Below, in pieces: positions 49,038-61,070 of a stretch of 64,000 nucleotides of DNA. Numbering within the stretch: the stretch's first letter is position 1; the number at the start of each line of letters is the position of its first letter. The translations under genes and the position numbers were made by a program. This DNA comes from Powellomyces hirtus (taxonomy: Eukaryota; Chytridiomycota; Chytridiomycetes; Spizellomycetales; Powellomycetaceae), in NCBI GenBank assembly GCA_025526995.1, contig JAHLKG010000011.1, positions 124,001 through 188,000 of the forward strand, in the 5' to 3' direction. The notes under the pieces are model-generated. The model saw nothing but the letters and a program-made list of their open reading frames with translations, was not told the origin of the DNA and made no database searches.

Positions 49038-50624
49038 ATGGACAGCCTGGCTGATGTATTCATGGTGTCCCAGCTGGACCTGCTGGACACGGCGGGGACA
49101 CCTCGCTCTGCGGGAGGTTCGCAAGGGGCGGAGAATCGATCGAATATGTCACAAATATACCGCGCTCCAGGGCCGCCTATTGAGCGGAGTGCCAGCCAAA
49201 AGCAAGTTTTGCGTATGGAAAGCGGGTTGAAAGTAGCCGAAGGCGATGGAGAAGAATTCGAGGACGGCGTCGAGAACGAAGGAAATCGCCTTGTGCAGGA
49301 CGATATACACGGCTCCTCCGAAACAGTGGGCGAGAAACCAATTCTGGACCCACCGGTGCACATCCTCAAAACTGGCTCGTTGAGCCCATTAGAAAAACCT
49401 TCCTTCTTCAAGGCAAATCTCGGGCTTCTGTGGATGCTACTGGCTGCGTGTCTGTTCACGGTCATGTCGATCAGTGTGAAAGCGATGACGGTTGCTTCCG
49501 AGCGACTTCCCACCCTGGAAATCGTGTTCTTTCGCTCGGTTCTTGTTTGGATCATGGGAGTTGCATGCATGTTATATTGGGAAGTTGAGAATCCCATTTT
49601 TGGGCCGAAAGGAGTACGACAACTGGTACGTAATTCCACCGTAAGACAATGTTTCATCTCCTAAACTGATTTTCTTTCAAGCTGCTCTTGAGGAGTGTGG
49701 TGGGCTTCGCTGGATTGGTATGCGGGTGGAGTGCGCTGTCGATGCTCACCTTGGCGGATGCTACTGTCCTGGGATTTCTCTCCCCGGTGTTCACCGCCAT
49801 TCTCGCGCGTGTCGTCTTGAAGGAGCCATATGGACCTATAGATGCTGTTACGGGCGCACTCTCGATGCTTGGAGTTCTGGTGATTGCGCGTCCTCCGTTC
49901 ATTTTCGGAGCCGCAGCGTCGGATGCCACACCCGACGATCTCCTGGCGAGCGGAACCGGATCCGGTTTTGGCGCCGAAGGCGTTGCATCTGAGGTCCAAC
50001 TATCCGAAGAGACGATGACCACAGCGGCGCAAGTATCCGCCACTGGAGCATCAACCCAGTTTCTGGGTGTATTGATAGGACTAGCCGGCGCGGTGTTAGG
50101 AGCAACGATCTTCATCATTGTTCGTCGTTTAGCCGGCCGTGCTACTCCGCTACACATTGTCTCGGTGTTCTCACTCGTCTCTATCCCACTGTCGATATTC
50201 GCGGCTCTTGTACCGACGGGAGGCACAAATAAAGCCTGGATAGTGCCACAGGATCCTCTCACATATATGTTCTTGCTTCTTGTTTCCGCTTCTGCGTAAG
50301 ACGTTGTGCTTTCCGGGAAGTGAGGACGTTTTCAACTCACCGTCCGTCATGATTTAGTTACGGTGGGCAGCTTTGCGTTACCAAAAGCCTCGAGCTAGAA
50401 AGCGCCGGGAAAGCGAGTAGCATGAACTATGTGCAAGTGATTGTCGCATTCCTGGCTGAGTGGATTGTGAGTATCATCGTTCTATCCGCCGCGATTGGTT
50501 TTGACCCATTGCTCGTTCGTAGATTTGGGGCCAGCCGCCAAGCATGTCCAGCATTATAGGAGGCTCCATTGTCGGCAGTAGCATCGTCATCATCACTGTG
50601 CATAAGCTTCGTGGTGCCAAGTGA
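49038..50624 (+). CDS. SLC35G/EamA-type drug-metabolite transporter
   Basis: Four exons (49038-49625, 49682-50295, 50358-50466, 50523-50624) encode 470 residues. A polar N-terminus of about 130 residues precedes ten membrane helices in two EamA repeats. Repeat 1 starts GLLWMLLAACLFTVMSISVKA with IVFFRSVLVWIMG, then DATVLGFLSPVFTAILA and the typical LKEP motif. Repeat 2 starts LIGLAGAVLGATIFIIVRRL and ends with AGKASSMNYVQVIVAFLAEWI and GGSIVGSSIVIITVHKLRG. A polar Gly/Ser-rich loop separates the repeats. The family includes nucleotide-sugar and small-molecule exporters. The substrate is unknown. A TATATAAA-like box lies only a few bases before the ATG (49023-49030), so it is more likely leader sequence than TATA. 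Confidence 0.88.
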
Positions 50625-50834
50625 GAAGGAAGTTCGAAGTGTCATCTTGGAGAAGTAGGGCAGTCCAGTTCTGAAGTGGATAGCAATAGCGATAGCATTC
50701 ACAGAAGTGCTCATTATATAAAAAGAAGGTTGAAAACTCCGCCTACTTGCAAAATGATACCGCAGCTCGATCCCAAAAACGCCTCTACGGGGTATGTCTA
50801 GTGTTCTGCGCTTTGTATCCCTCAACGCGGAAGT

Positions 50835-53205
50835 CTACGCCAAGGTCAGGTGCAATAGCGCGAATGTATACAGAGGGATAACGAGGTTGTCGTTCTGATC
50901 CGAAACAGCTTCTAGCAGACCTGATGCACGGAACACCAGTGATCAGTGAGCTGAGCCGATACCTCAGTAATGGTGAAGCTGGAGTCCTTCGTGGAACTTA
51001 CTGCTAAGAACGACACATCCGCTCAGCTGGATCCACTGCACAAGGATTTGTTTGGATGAGTTATGGAGTATGCGTTATGGTGAATATGTTCAGTTACCTT
51101 TGCTGGACCTAATGGAGAGATAGCCCCTGTCGCGGACAGTATACCGCAAATAAATATGACGGAAGTCACGAACGCAACGGTTCCTTCCACGGATTTCAGA
51201 CTGCCTGGCCATTTTATGCGTCCAAAGCGCTTTCCACATATCGATGCCTGAAAGGGATCACGTTCAATTAAACCCAGTGGGACAGCATTGAATAAAAATG
51301 ATGCTGGGAAATTCTTCAAGGTGTTACCATCGTATCACCGATACCCAGCGTAAGCATTCCACTAAGGCCACCCAAAAACAGTTGTTGGGGTATTCTATGC
51401 CAACCAAGCGATATGAGATTCTTTCGGGCTTTTTTCCTTAGGCCGAACTACGCAAACCATACCTATTGAGCCATACTGGAAGTGCACAACCGACCAGAAG
51501 GTAAAGGTGTGACAGTATAACTGGTCCGCAATCGCGTCGATCCAAAAATTGTTGGAGAAACTCCTCAACGTGACTGCCGAGGGGCCAAACATGAAAATGA
51601 CGAATGTACTCGAGAAGAATCAAAGCGCTCAGTGCCACAGAGAACGCAAGATGCATGAAATCGGGCTAAGAGCATTTCACGAAGATGGTAAGTCAAACAG
51701 ATGGGATCAGATGAACAAGACAATGGATTCAGAATGCTTACATCCCAGATGTATCCCGGAATGAACATTAACGTCGCCAATATGTGAAAATATTTGCGTT
51801 TCAAGTTCAAAGAGGTGCTATCTGTAGTGGCAGGAAACTTCTGGTACGCGACCGTGACACCGAGGGAAATAACGGAGGCCCAAAATCCTGCGATAAAGAG
51901 GCGACGGAACCCAGGTTCGACAACGAAGTTCCACGTCCTAAGAAGGGGCATAAGTCCACATCACAGACGCAACGCTACTCAAATACGTACCAAACAAATG
52001 GATTGGCATCAAGGCACAATGCTGTCCATGGCGCGATGACAAACAAGACAATTAAAGCTGTTGATGCGAAGAAAGCGAGTGATAAGAGAATGAAAGGTCT
52101 TTGATCCTCCTTTCCTCGCGCCCGAGAAATCCCCCTTAAGAGTGGAGTCAAGACGATTCCGATCATGAGCATTCCAAAAAGGAGAGCATGCATGAAAACG
52201 TTCATCTCGCTACGCTGAACTACGAGGTTCATCGGCATCCATGACACATTCAGCTACAGATAGATATCTGGGTTTAGAGACGTTTATAATCAAACACGGT
52301 CAAACCCAACACTCACTTTTGTGACCGAGCTCAGGACTGCATCCAGAAAGAGTAGAGATAGGGTCTGCGCAACGACCAGAGCCTCCCCAAAGGTGAAACT
52401 GGTTTCCAGCCATGTGACAATGAGTTGCAGGACCACTTTGAACACCGCAAGGCCCAAAATACCCATCCGCGGATGCACTACATACGAGAGGGTCAGCTGC
52501 AAGTTTATGTAGATGTGGGTTGTTCCCGTACGCACTGGATATTCCGTAACTCGCCGTTACTTGTCTACTGATCAGGACCAAAAGGCTGGAAGTCCAGACT
52601 ATTTTCCACATCCTCCCACGCCCACGCGTAATGACTGGTAAGGCTTCAAGAAGGTTGAACCATACGCTCAAGCGTACGAGTGGGATAAGGTAGGCTGATC
52701 AAGATCGATTGTCAAAACGTGCAGGACCAAGATCAACACTCTTCGACCTTACCGAACATTGAGCCCTCATCAAGTGAGAGAATGATTGACGATAGGACTA
52801 ATGGCGGAAGCAATAGCCCTGTTGCGATTCCGGCATCTGCGTTTGGGCTGGCATTCCCGGTTAAGAGAGAGTTGCTAGTACTGTACATAGCAGCGAAACG
52901 AACCGATAGTGCCGAGTTACGCGGGAAACAAAGACATCTTGGTTCTGCAATGCGGCCAAAGTGACGAGAAGCAGAACCCCAAAAACTGGAGCAAATCAAG
53001 TTCAGAATGCCAGAAAACCATATACAAAAGTGAATACAGAAGTAAAGAACATACTCGAAGATTCATAGGCATATCCACGCCTGGCAAGAGAGTACACTAT
53101 GTAACAACATGGCCCAACTAACAACAGTGCCTCTGCGAACAAAGGAAACCTCGTCTGCGACGGTATGGGGCCTTTTCCAAACCCTCTAGCCTTGCTTGCT
53201 GCCAT
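50835..53205 (-). CDS. SEC59: Dolichol kinase (Sec59/DOLK)
   Basis: This is a multi-exon, multi-spanning membrane protein read right to left. The N-terminal exon (ATG at 53205) begins MAASKARGFGKGPIP. Successive hydrophobic exons follow around 52.9, 52.6, 52.4 and 52.1 kb. The family core is clear: SLNLKRKYFHILATLMFIPG (51.8 kb), GGLSGMLTLGIGDTM/ASICGKRFGRIKWPGSL across an intron (51.3-51.2 kb; CTP-binding GDTMAS) and VEGTVAFVTSVIF. The last exon is reached by a splice from GTAAGT to GTGCATCAG and ends SDQNDNLVIPLYTFALLHL, the usual DOLK C-terminus. The enzyme makes dolichyl phosphate in the ER membrane for N-glycosylation, O-mannosylation and GPI synthesis. The first exons are less certain than the C-terminal half. 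Confidence 0.85.
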
Positions 53206-53511
53206 CACAATCGCTGCATGCTTTCAGTTAAATTAGAATTTGAGGTCGACTCGGAGGCAATGACGGAGCCGCAACCGACGTCACTTGCGCGCCGTGGTTC
53301 TGGAATTCTTGAGCTTTTTTTGTTTCCGTCTATAGCGTCCAGGCACCGCTAGTGGAACCAATACGGCATCCCGTCAGACTGTTTAAAGCTTGGAAGTCGC
53401 GGCCGAAGCCGCCTGTGAACCTCATTCCTGGGATTGTGGGACATTGTGGGACTCGAACACGTTCAACACATTCAACAATAAGTACCAACATCAACTTTTC
53501 AAACTACATAT

Positions 53512-55895
53512 ATGGAGAAGAAGAAGAAGCAGCCGGATGGTCTCAAGAGAAGATTTGTTCAGACCACTCTATCGTTCGCGAAGAAGCCATTTGTGGGGCC
53601 GCAGCGGCCTTCCACGCCCCTTTTATCGAGGACAATATCTGGAGAGGCTCGGAAGGTTGAGGAGTTTGAGACTGCGGAGCGACACGTACAGATTTTTCTC
53701 CCGCAAAGGACGCAATCTGATGAACCAGCCAGTAGCGGCAGCGACACTGACATCGAAGATCGCGTTGTTAACTTGAACTCTGAGGCAACGTCCTCCACGA
53801 AGACCGGACTCGGTCCTATAGAGGTCGATCTCCGAAGCCTTCTGGCAGCGTCCGATGTGGATCAATATGAACATGTTGATATGACACAGCGGCCTACTGG
53901 AGAAAGTTCGCATGATGGCTGGGACTCAAACCACGTCCGAATGCCGTTCAGTCGCAAGAACGTGATGCAAGATGGCAATGGGCCGAGCTTTGCCAAGTGG
54001 GATGTTATTCAAAGCGTTTTGAGATGCCGCTCAAACAGTTTTCAAGACCTGAAGGTTGTTTGCAAGTCACTACATCCTTCTTTGACCTGAGCTAACTCTG
54101 TCACGTAGGAAGCCATCTTTGCCTACAATCCCACATTTCGTCGAAAATGGGATATGGCGGGGTTGGGCGATTATCTGCACGAGAGTCCCAATCGTAGCTT
54201 GATTTTTAGTGATATTCTCCCTGGAATGGCGAATCTTGCACTGCGTCTTCCGGCTCTGTTGCCCGGTCCCCTTCCTCTTCTTCAACGCGGCCATCACAAG
54301 GCCATCACCTTAACCCAGATGCAGTCCGCTTCTTTGTTAGCCAATGCTTTCTTCTGCACATTCCCGCGGCGCAATGACCGCCATCGATCTGCAGAGTATG
54401 GTCAATTTCCATCCATCAACTTCAACACCCTGTTTTCCGGGACAAAGGACGGACAATGTAGTTCGAGAAAGAAGGCAAAGCTAGATGCCCTCTTCCACTA
54501 CTTTTACGAGGTCCTTCTACGATGTAGGTCGTGCGTGAGCTTCTCTTCAAGTGCGTTCGTTTCCGAGTTTCAGTTGAACTCATTGTCCTGCAGTTCGGGA
54601 TGGGCACATTACGTTCCACCGCCAGCACCGACCAGGCGAATTTCCAAATTGGCATGCCAGCACTGGCTCCCTAACCGACCTAAGCATCAGTACGGACGGC
54701 ACGATCGAGGACGAAGGCGGAGGACTTCTCCAAGTCGACTTTGCTAATAAGCTGATAGGAGGTAGGTTGGTATACATATGACGATACTACTGGCGATGAT
54801 CTAACCACTCCTTGGCCCCGGACTTCGTTTAAAAGGCGGTGTTTTGGGCAACGTAAATTTCGAGGATCTCATTCGCGCAAGTCCCCATAACTTGCTTACC
54901 CGTAGTCTTTGTCCAGGGATGTGTACAGGAAGAGATCAGATTCGTCATCAACCCGGAACTCCTTGTTTCACGCTTGTTCATCGAGAAACTGCACGACTCG
55001 GAAGCCGTCATCATCACGGGCGCTGAACGGTTCTCGAATTACACAGGATATAGTGATACATTCACTTGGTCTGGACCGTTTCAGGACCCGACACCAAGGT
55101 GTGTTGAATTCGAGTTCCCTAGGCTTAAGACTGAACCGCTAATGGCGTCGTGAATGATGCAGAGACTCCTCCAATCGAATCATGACTGAGATTGTGGCGA
55201 TAGACGCCTTGTGTTTCACCACGCAAACTGCGCGGGAAACTGAGCAGTATCAAAAACGTGCAGTCTTGAGAGAGCTCAACAAGGCTTTTGTTGGCTTTCT
55301 ACCATCACCGTCCAGCCCGTTCGAGACACCACCTGGGATCGCCACTGGTAAAAGCTGGGCGAGGGTTACGAGTTCTCCGTTGTGCTCATTTCTAACAAAA
55401 GTATTCCAATCTCCAACAGGAAATTGGGGTAAGCTTGAAATGACGCATTTGTGGGCCGCTGCTTGCCACGACACGCAACAGCGAATTGTTTCTGCGCAAC
55501 ACTTATCAATCTGACCACAAAGGATGCGGCGCTTTTGGAGGCGACCCGGAACTCAAGGCGATGATCCAAATCATGGCGGCCTCCGTCCTGTCACGTCCCA
55601 TATTATATTTTACGTTCGGCAATAACGTTCTCGGCGACGCGCTACGCATTATCCATGGAGCGTTGAAAGAAAACAACATCACGACTGGTGACTACTCCAT
55701 ACCCTCTTACCCTCGAATCTGATCTTGTCAGTGCGCTTACTCGACCAAAATACGTTTAGGAACCTTGTTCGCCATGATATGCTCATATCCACGCTCGACC
55801 ATGACGCTGTTCCAGCATCTACATCACTGTCTCGAGAGCCCTTCCGTGAGCGGATCGTTGACGGAGTAGAAGAATCGCATTCTCATGTTGTCTAG
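53512..55895 (+). CDS. Poly(ADP-ribose) glycohydrolase (PARG)
   Basis: Nine exons (53512-54054, 54109-54523, 54594-54761, 54836-54852, 54917-55098, 55163-55347, 55420-55428, 55523-55687, 55732-55895) encode 615 residues. A basic N-terminus has a PCNA-box-like QTTLSF. The helical accessory domain shows [14 protein letters not shown] and [16 protein letters not shown]. The macrodomain has [19 protein letters not shown] followed by [20 protein letters not shown], giving the catalytic GGG-QEE signature intact, then [24 protein letters not shown] and [19 protein letters not shown]. It removes poly(ADP-ribose) chains after DNA damage signalling. Exon 4 has 17 bases and exon 7 only 9 bases (coding within GNWG). 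The last exon choice is less certain; read-through would add a short different end. Confidence 0.9.
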
Positions 55896-56140
55896 CGAAA
55901 TCCTAAGCATTTGTTCATTATTTGCACATGTCTTGTAAGATCGTTCAATGCCGTATCTTGTCCGATAGTTTCACTAAAGTCACCTTTTCACACCAGTTAA
56001 TCGTGATTGCTGGGAGGATTCCCAACCAGTCCTCGTCAGAACAATGATTTCAAGGACTAAGTTGATCCTTGTAGAAGGGGAGATGAAATAAATATGATTT
56101 ATGCAAAAATGTAAACGCCCCGCGCAATGTGTTAATGTGC

Positions 56141-57439
56141 CTAGATGTCTAAATCCGCATCAGGGTCTTCCTCGTCGTAATCGTCATCATCATAGTATAT
56201 CGACGCTGTGGATGGTTGCTGTGTGGTATCTGATGCCGTTTGCACGTGCATGTACGGGAGAACAACTTCGGCCCGTGCGTTCTTTTGAGCATCAGTGAGC
56301 CGGAGGTTGAAGGACAAATTAGCGGCTGGATCAGGCTAGTAAAAAGCAGAGGGGTTAAGAGAGTACAATGACCAGCGATGTGGGAGAATCATGAACGTAC
56401 CTCCTCGTCTGGCTGTTTGGTCTCCTCCACCCGCAAGGCATCCAATCCTCTAAGTTCGTCCAAAGTGGAGACTATCCACGGTGCCTTATCATCGGAGGGG
56501 ATTTTGTAAGCAACCAATTCGCGCACAATCTTCCCTGATTTCTTCTTGTGCATGAATTCCACGACTGCTCCCACAGTAGAGTTGGCATCAACCGCATTAA
56601 ACACATCCCGATCGCCGGTGCCATCCAGCATGACACCAAAGTCCTTTCCGTGGCGAACCGTCATGTAAGTTGTCGCCACATGAGCTAAGATTGCATCCAC
56701 AGACGTTTCGGTATGTTCACTTGGCGCTACATCACCGTGGAAAGGGAGAATGAGGGAAACGTGATCTACGCCGTGAAGGAAGGTTAAAGGTCAGACGAAT
56801 ACACGGAGCGGAATTGCAAACAAAAAACAAAAAAAAACAAAAAAAACGGCGGCTTACCTCCAAGGGCTGCAAGCCGTTTCAGAAGCCTGGCAAACACCCC
56901 AATCGGATGGTGCAGCAGGAATGGGGTAATGCTATCGAATAATACAGTAGTTTTGGCATCGGTCGCTGGAGGTATTATGCGTTCGAGACCTTCGATCAAT
57001 GTGCTAGTGGTCGCGGAAGGAACCGCAGGATCAGGTCGTGATGGCGTATATGACCAGCTTGAGAACACATCTACGAATACAGCGCTTCATGATGGCCCGA
57101 TATGAGACAAATTGAGCCGAGTATAAGAGACCAACGTTGAAGCATTTATACCTCGCATTTACCGAGTTCTCTAACAATTGCCGTGCGACTGCTGGTGGGT
57201 TCTCCACACAGCATACCACAAGCTGATGCCTAGGTGCGCATTAAAAATCAGCATCGAAGCCTTCGCATTCAACTACGTTTTAAGGAATTTGTGGATTCCT
57301 ACGATTGTGACGGAGTCGAACGCCGAGAAGCTGCTAGTTTACGTGTCAGCTGCTGAGATGTCTGTTTTATAGAGTCTTCCACAACTATTATTGGGGACGG
57401 CTCTTTGTTCGTCAATAGCTTAGCGAGTATCAGTGGCAT
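56141..57439 (-). CDS. ELP5: Elongator complex subunit Elp5
   Basis: Five exons (57439-57303, 57229-57132, 57070-56858, 56765-56401, 56335-56141) give 335 residues. The start MPLILAKLLTNKEPSPIIVV followed by EDSIKQTSQQL matches Elp5/Iki1. VLFDSITPFLLHHP and GVFARLLKRL are the RecA-like core helix and strand. The C-terminus has the family's NLSFNLRLTDAQKNARAEVVLPYM and an acidic end (DDDDYDEEDPDADLD). Elp4-5-6 form the hexameric ring of Elongator, needed for wobble-uridine modification of tRNAs. A purine-poor, A-rich tract in the third intron (56822-56846 plus strand) gives a strong polypyrimidine tract on the coding strand. Confidence 0.87.
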
Positions 57440-57617
57440 GGTAGGACCTGGTTTTCTTCAAGGGATTGAAAAGTGAGACTCGGTGAGAGATCAGGCGATG
57501 GTCTACAGTAGTGTTCTCGTTACGCCAAAGCACGAGACGCCGGTACAGTAAAAGCACCCCATCCACGACTATTACAGGTATCCCCTCACACCCTAGCAGA
57601 GGTTATACCGTAGCAGC

Positions 57618-58216
57618 ATGCGTCTCGAAACCACATCCCTTCTCGCTTTCGCCTCACCCATAGCCTTGGTCAATGTCACTGCGCAGGGGACTTTGGAATT
57701 GAAGAAGCAATGCGTTGATGCTAGCAATCTGATCTTTGCCGAAGACTTGGAAAAATGCTTCTCTCTGCCCTCAAAGGATATGATCAAATGTTCGTGCGAG
57801 AATTGGCTCAAATACGAAACCCAATTTGATTGGATGATGGCTTCCTGCGGTTCAGTCAACCTGCCGGGATATAAGAACTTTTTATCTCATCATGCCATGA
57901 TTCCGAAATGCCGCATTGGCGACTACGATGGGGCTGAAGCAGATGCGCAAGCCGTCCAAGAGGCTCAAAAGCTGGAGAAGCTTGCAAAACAAGTGAGGAA
58001 GCCGAGATGTCAGACAAATGACCCCCGTCTTGCCCGTTAACTCCCTTTCTACCGCAGCAAAGTGATGATGATCAAAGCGCATCAAACAGCAACGCACTAC
58101 CAGTTCCGACCACGCAGTCCGCTGCCTCAGCCGGATTTGCTTGCCAACCACACGCCATGTGGTACACGATGCTCTTCACGGGGGCTCTCTCCATGCTGAG
58201 TTTCTCGGCTTCATGA
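57618..58216 (+). CDS. Secreted cysteine-rich protein with GPI-type C-terminus
   Basis: Two exons (57618-57992, 58058-58216) give 177 residues. MRLETTSLLAFASPIALVNVTAQG is a signal peptide. The mature part has six spaced cysteines (QCVDA, EKCFSL, IKCSCENW, ASCGSV, PKCRIG), suggesting a small disulfide-bonded surface domain. A Ser/Asn/Thr/Ala spacer and a hydrophobic end (AMWYTMLFTGALSMLSFSAS) look like a GPI attachment signal, with the cleavage site probably in the Ser/Ala stretch. Known CFEM proteins have eight cysteines in another spacing, so this is not called CFEM. Function is unknown; cell wall or surface location is likely. Confidence 0.75.
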
Positions 58217-58799
58217 GGCCTAGAAATAGCTCGTTTTTGTCATGAACCTGTAGGTAGCGCTTTTGCATCATTGGCATGAACATCCTTCCTTCCGGGTGGA
58301 TGCAAGCATTCCATGGCGACGTTTGATAGAACAGTTACTAGAGTAGATTTATGTAGCTAGGTTTCAATCATACCCGACGTTGACCGTCGTGTAAACGGAA
58401 GTCCTTTCTTAAAGATGGGGAAGCCTGAGTTTACATGGACCCGCCAGATATATTTGTCCACACACCTGCACGCCGCCCAACCCTACTGAACCTAATCATA
58501 AATATTATCGGGAACGCTTCTCCCAACTGCCGGGTAGTTGTATGAGAAACCATAAGGCAATCTGTGTTCTCTCCTCGCCTATGCGCTGATGAGTGAAGAG
58601 CCCAGATTCAGATTTCACTTCCGAAGGGACCCTCCTCCCAGTTTCTGGTACTCTGGGGCACCATCTGCACAATCGAAACCTGTCCTGTGGTTCCGTTTCT
58701 GATGAGCAGAAGCATCCCCATTGAAGATTACCTCAGCTCTCTGCCATCGTTGATGAAAAACGTGATGGAGGCCATTAGACAGCAAGCGGGCGTGCTCTC
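58217..58799. other. Intergenic region between converging genes
   Basis: These 583 bases lie between two stops. Nothing is recognised on either strand beyond expected 3' ends. Confidence 0.45.
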
Positions 58800-60137
58800 C
58801 TAGCTTGTCTTGATTGGGAGTATTGGCCAAACGACAGGCTTGTGCAGAACCGCATTGTTTGCGTTTTTTTCTTCCAAAGCATGTTCAAGGATTGCCACCT
58901 TATAGGCTCCCTCAGAACCATACATGGCTTCTTTCGATTGACGCGTGACTTCAGCCGCTGTGATCTGGTCCATTGGGAACGTAACTTCCACTGCTGAACA
59001 TACGAGCATTGTTGAGCCAGCAAGAAATGCGAGGACGGTGGCTAATTTCACCGCTTGCGGAACGGTACCTTTTCCCTTTTCTTCGGCCTCAGCCAACCAT
59101 TTTGCTTTTTCCTTTTTCCATTTTTCAGAATGTCGGAAAATCGCGATCATTTCGGGCGTAAGGAGAGATTGCTGGTTTCCTCCGTGTGCGTCTTCTTCGT
59201 CCTCTTCATACTCGGCTTCCTCGCCTTCCTCTCCATATTCGTCGCCCTCTCCCACCTCCCTATCATGATAAGCATCGGCTTGATTCCCCATGCCATAGCC
59301 ACAATATTTACTGGGGTGGGGTGCTAAACCAGAATCGGGACCATGCGAGGCTTGAGCTTCAAAGCTAAGGCTGCTTTTATGCCCGCCGTGATAGTACTCG
59401 TTCCAGTAATGTGAGCAGGAGGTGCATAGCTGTGACCAGTAGTCCTCCTCTACGGACGCGGATCTGTGCTGCCCAAAGAAGAATCGCTTCTTCGCAAGAG
59501 CGCCGAAATGCTGCTCGTGGAAAGCTCTCAATCTATCGGCGGTTGATAGCTTGACAGTGGTGGCTGAGTGGACCTCGCTGCGAGCTCGCTTTGCAGGATC
59601 CTATTGCCATCATTGAAAATGGCTAAATCAGCTTAGGCTCCATATCCCATCGATCATGTTTACAGTCGAGGCTTACCGAAACGTTCTCGTCGACGCCAAA
59701 ATTTCTAGGTCTTTTCACCCCTTCATTCAAAGAAGGGACTACGGAAGTGTTCGCGGCCGGTGAGGGTGCTGGATATCTTCTTCTGAGCCTCTTGCCGTCT
59801 GAGCTGACTTCCAACAAGGATTCACTCTTCCGTAGAGCATTCACAATGAGCTTTTTGTTTTCGGAAAGCGCCCGTAACTTTCTGAAAGCACATATAACAT
59901 GGATCGGTATCCAGCCCTGATGAAGACTCTCAACTTGCTTAAGATATCTGTCATTAGGATAGTTTTCATCTATTATGAATATATCAGGTTACAACGTATA
60001 AAAGTACAGTCGGGTCGACCATGCTGTTGCCCACCTCCCATGTAGTATTCGACCTGTCTCAAGATTTGCGTTTGGAGTTCAGACTCTGAGACACCGCAAG
60101 CCACCTTCGACTGGGAAAGCATCTCGGACGGTCGCAT
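58800..60137 (-). CDS. La-motif protein fused to a Gemin8-like C-terminus
   Basis: Four exons (60137-60035, 59969-59677, 59600-59069, 58993-58800) give 373 residues. Residues about 20-100 form a La motif: TQILRQVEYYMG/DENYPNDRYLKQ, GWIPIHVICAFRKLRALS and KLIVNALRKSESLLEVSSDG, closely following La and LARP proteins. After a linker comes DYWSQLCTSCSHYWNEYYHG, a Tyr/Trp-rich segment, and an acidic region. The final helix ends AMYGSEGAYKVAILEHALEE ... KPVVWPILPIK, which resembles the Gemin8 C-terminus (LYG...; YWPVIPLK). La motifs bind RNA 3' oligo-U. Gemin8 is an SMN-complex subunit. The joining intron 59676-59601 has good sites (GTAAGC, AATAG) and keeps frame. A stop-free 75-base intron (59068-58994) would encode a hydrophobic stretch if retained. 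Two adjacent genes remain the alternative. Confidence 0.7.
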
Positions 60138-61070
60138 ACGTAGTGCCCTATGGAAACATCTGTGTGCAGCGGTGCATGTCGAATGGGGGGCCTGCCAGTT
60201 GAACTGCGAGGACTCGGAGAGACCCTCTCAGTTGTCAGCAGCTGCGCCTCGTGTGGCTTGCGCTTTTTGCTGTGCCACATGTTAAGTCTTCATTTTTTGT
60301 TCAAGCTGCTTCGTTTCCACCGTTCGTCTCCATTCCCTACTCCACCTTCTTCTTTGCTTCCCAGCTCGCTCAGGGCCCAAGGTGAGCATCAAACATTGGA
60401 TAAAATGCACATGGAACCGTGGCGGACGAACAAAGGACCGGTGATGTCTTTCATATATATGTTAGACTACCGAATACATCATGTTGAGATCATATCCGAA
60501 TTCTGAGGCTCTTTTAAGTTCATCCGAGCTCTTTGCCATTGTTTCCCCAAGGCCCTGTGTGCAAAGAATCTGACCGTCTGCTTCTTTTCTTTGATTACAG
60601 GACTGCTCATGATAGCCAGTAGCTTAGGGTAGATAGTGGCTTCATCTTTGTTGTTAATTTAGGCATGGACAAATTTATTCTGTATGGCGGACAACCAGCA
60701 ACATCTCTCTCCAGACTTCACAGTATTCTCTCATGAAAGCTCGACCTGGTTTATGAGGAAGCAGATTTTGATCTTGTTCTTCGGAGAGAAACATCGCCCA
60801 GGTATCAACTGGGCTCCTACGTTGTTGCGTACACTACCTTCTGTGAAAGGTTCTTTTGCGGTCTGCTCAAGCATTTACATCGCAGTTGCGCATGCTGTAA
60901 ATTCTCAATCATCAAAACTCTCCATCAGTTGTGTTTCGTGTCAAATGACTGGCCGTTGCATTGTTGCTCCCAGATCTAGGGGCCGCCACAAACATGGCTT
61001 TTGTTTCCCAGATAGTGCAAATATCCTCATTGCTCTCTGGGCTATTCAAATTCTCATACTAATATACGCA
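60138..61070. other. Intergenic region or long leader
   Basis: These 933 bases lie between divergent genes. An open frame from an ATG at 60684 runs into the PH-protein start in the same frame. Its sequence (SHESSTWFMRKQILILFFGE) does not look like a conserved N-terminus, so it is treated as leader. The 60313-60370 segment is CT-rich. Confidence 0.4.

Noticed and set aside
58994..59068. Transmembrane helix in the La/Gemin8-like protein
   Set aside because: The hydrophobic stretch exists only if a 75-base segment with clean GT-AG ends is left in. Removing it restores resemblance to Gemin8 and a soluble protein.
60684..61070. In-frame upstream extension of the PH-domain protein
   Set aside because: It is open and begins with ATG, but the sequence is Cys- and hydrophobic-rich with no similarity of composition to the following protein. 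The internal ATG at 61071 starts a more typical acidic helix. Kept as leader, not excluded.
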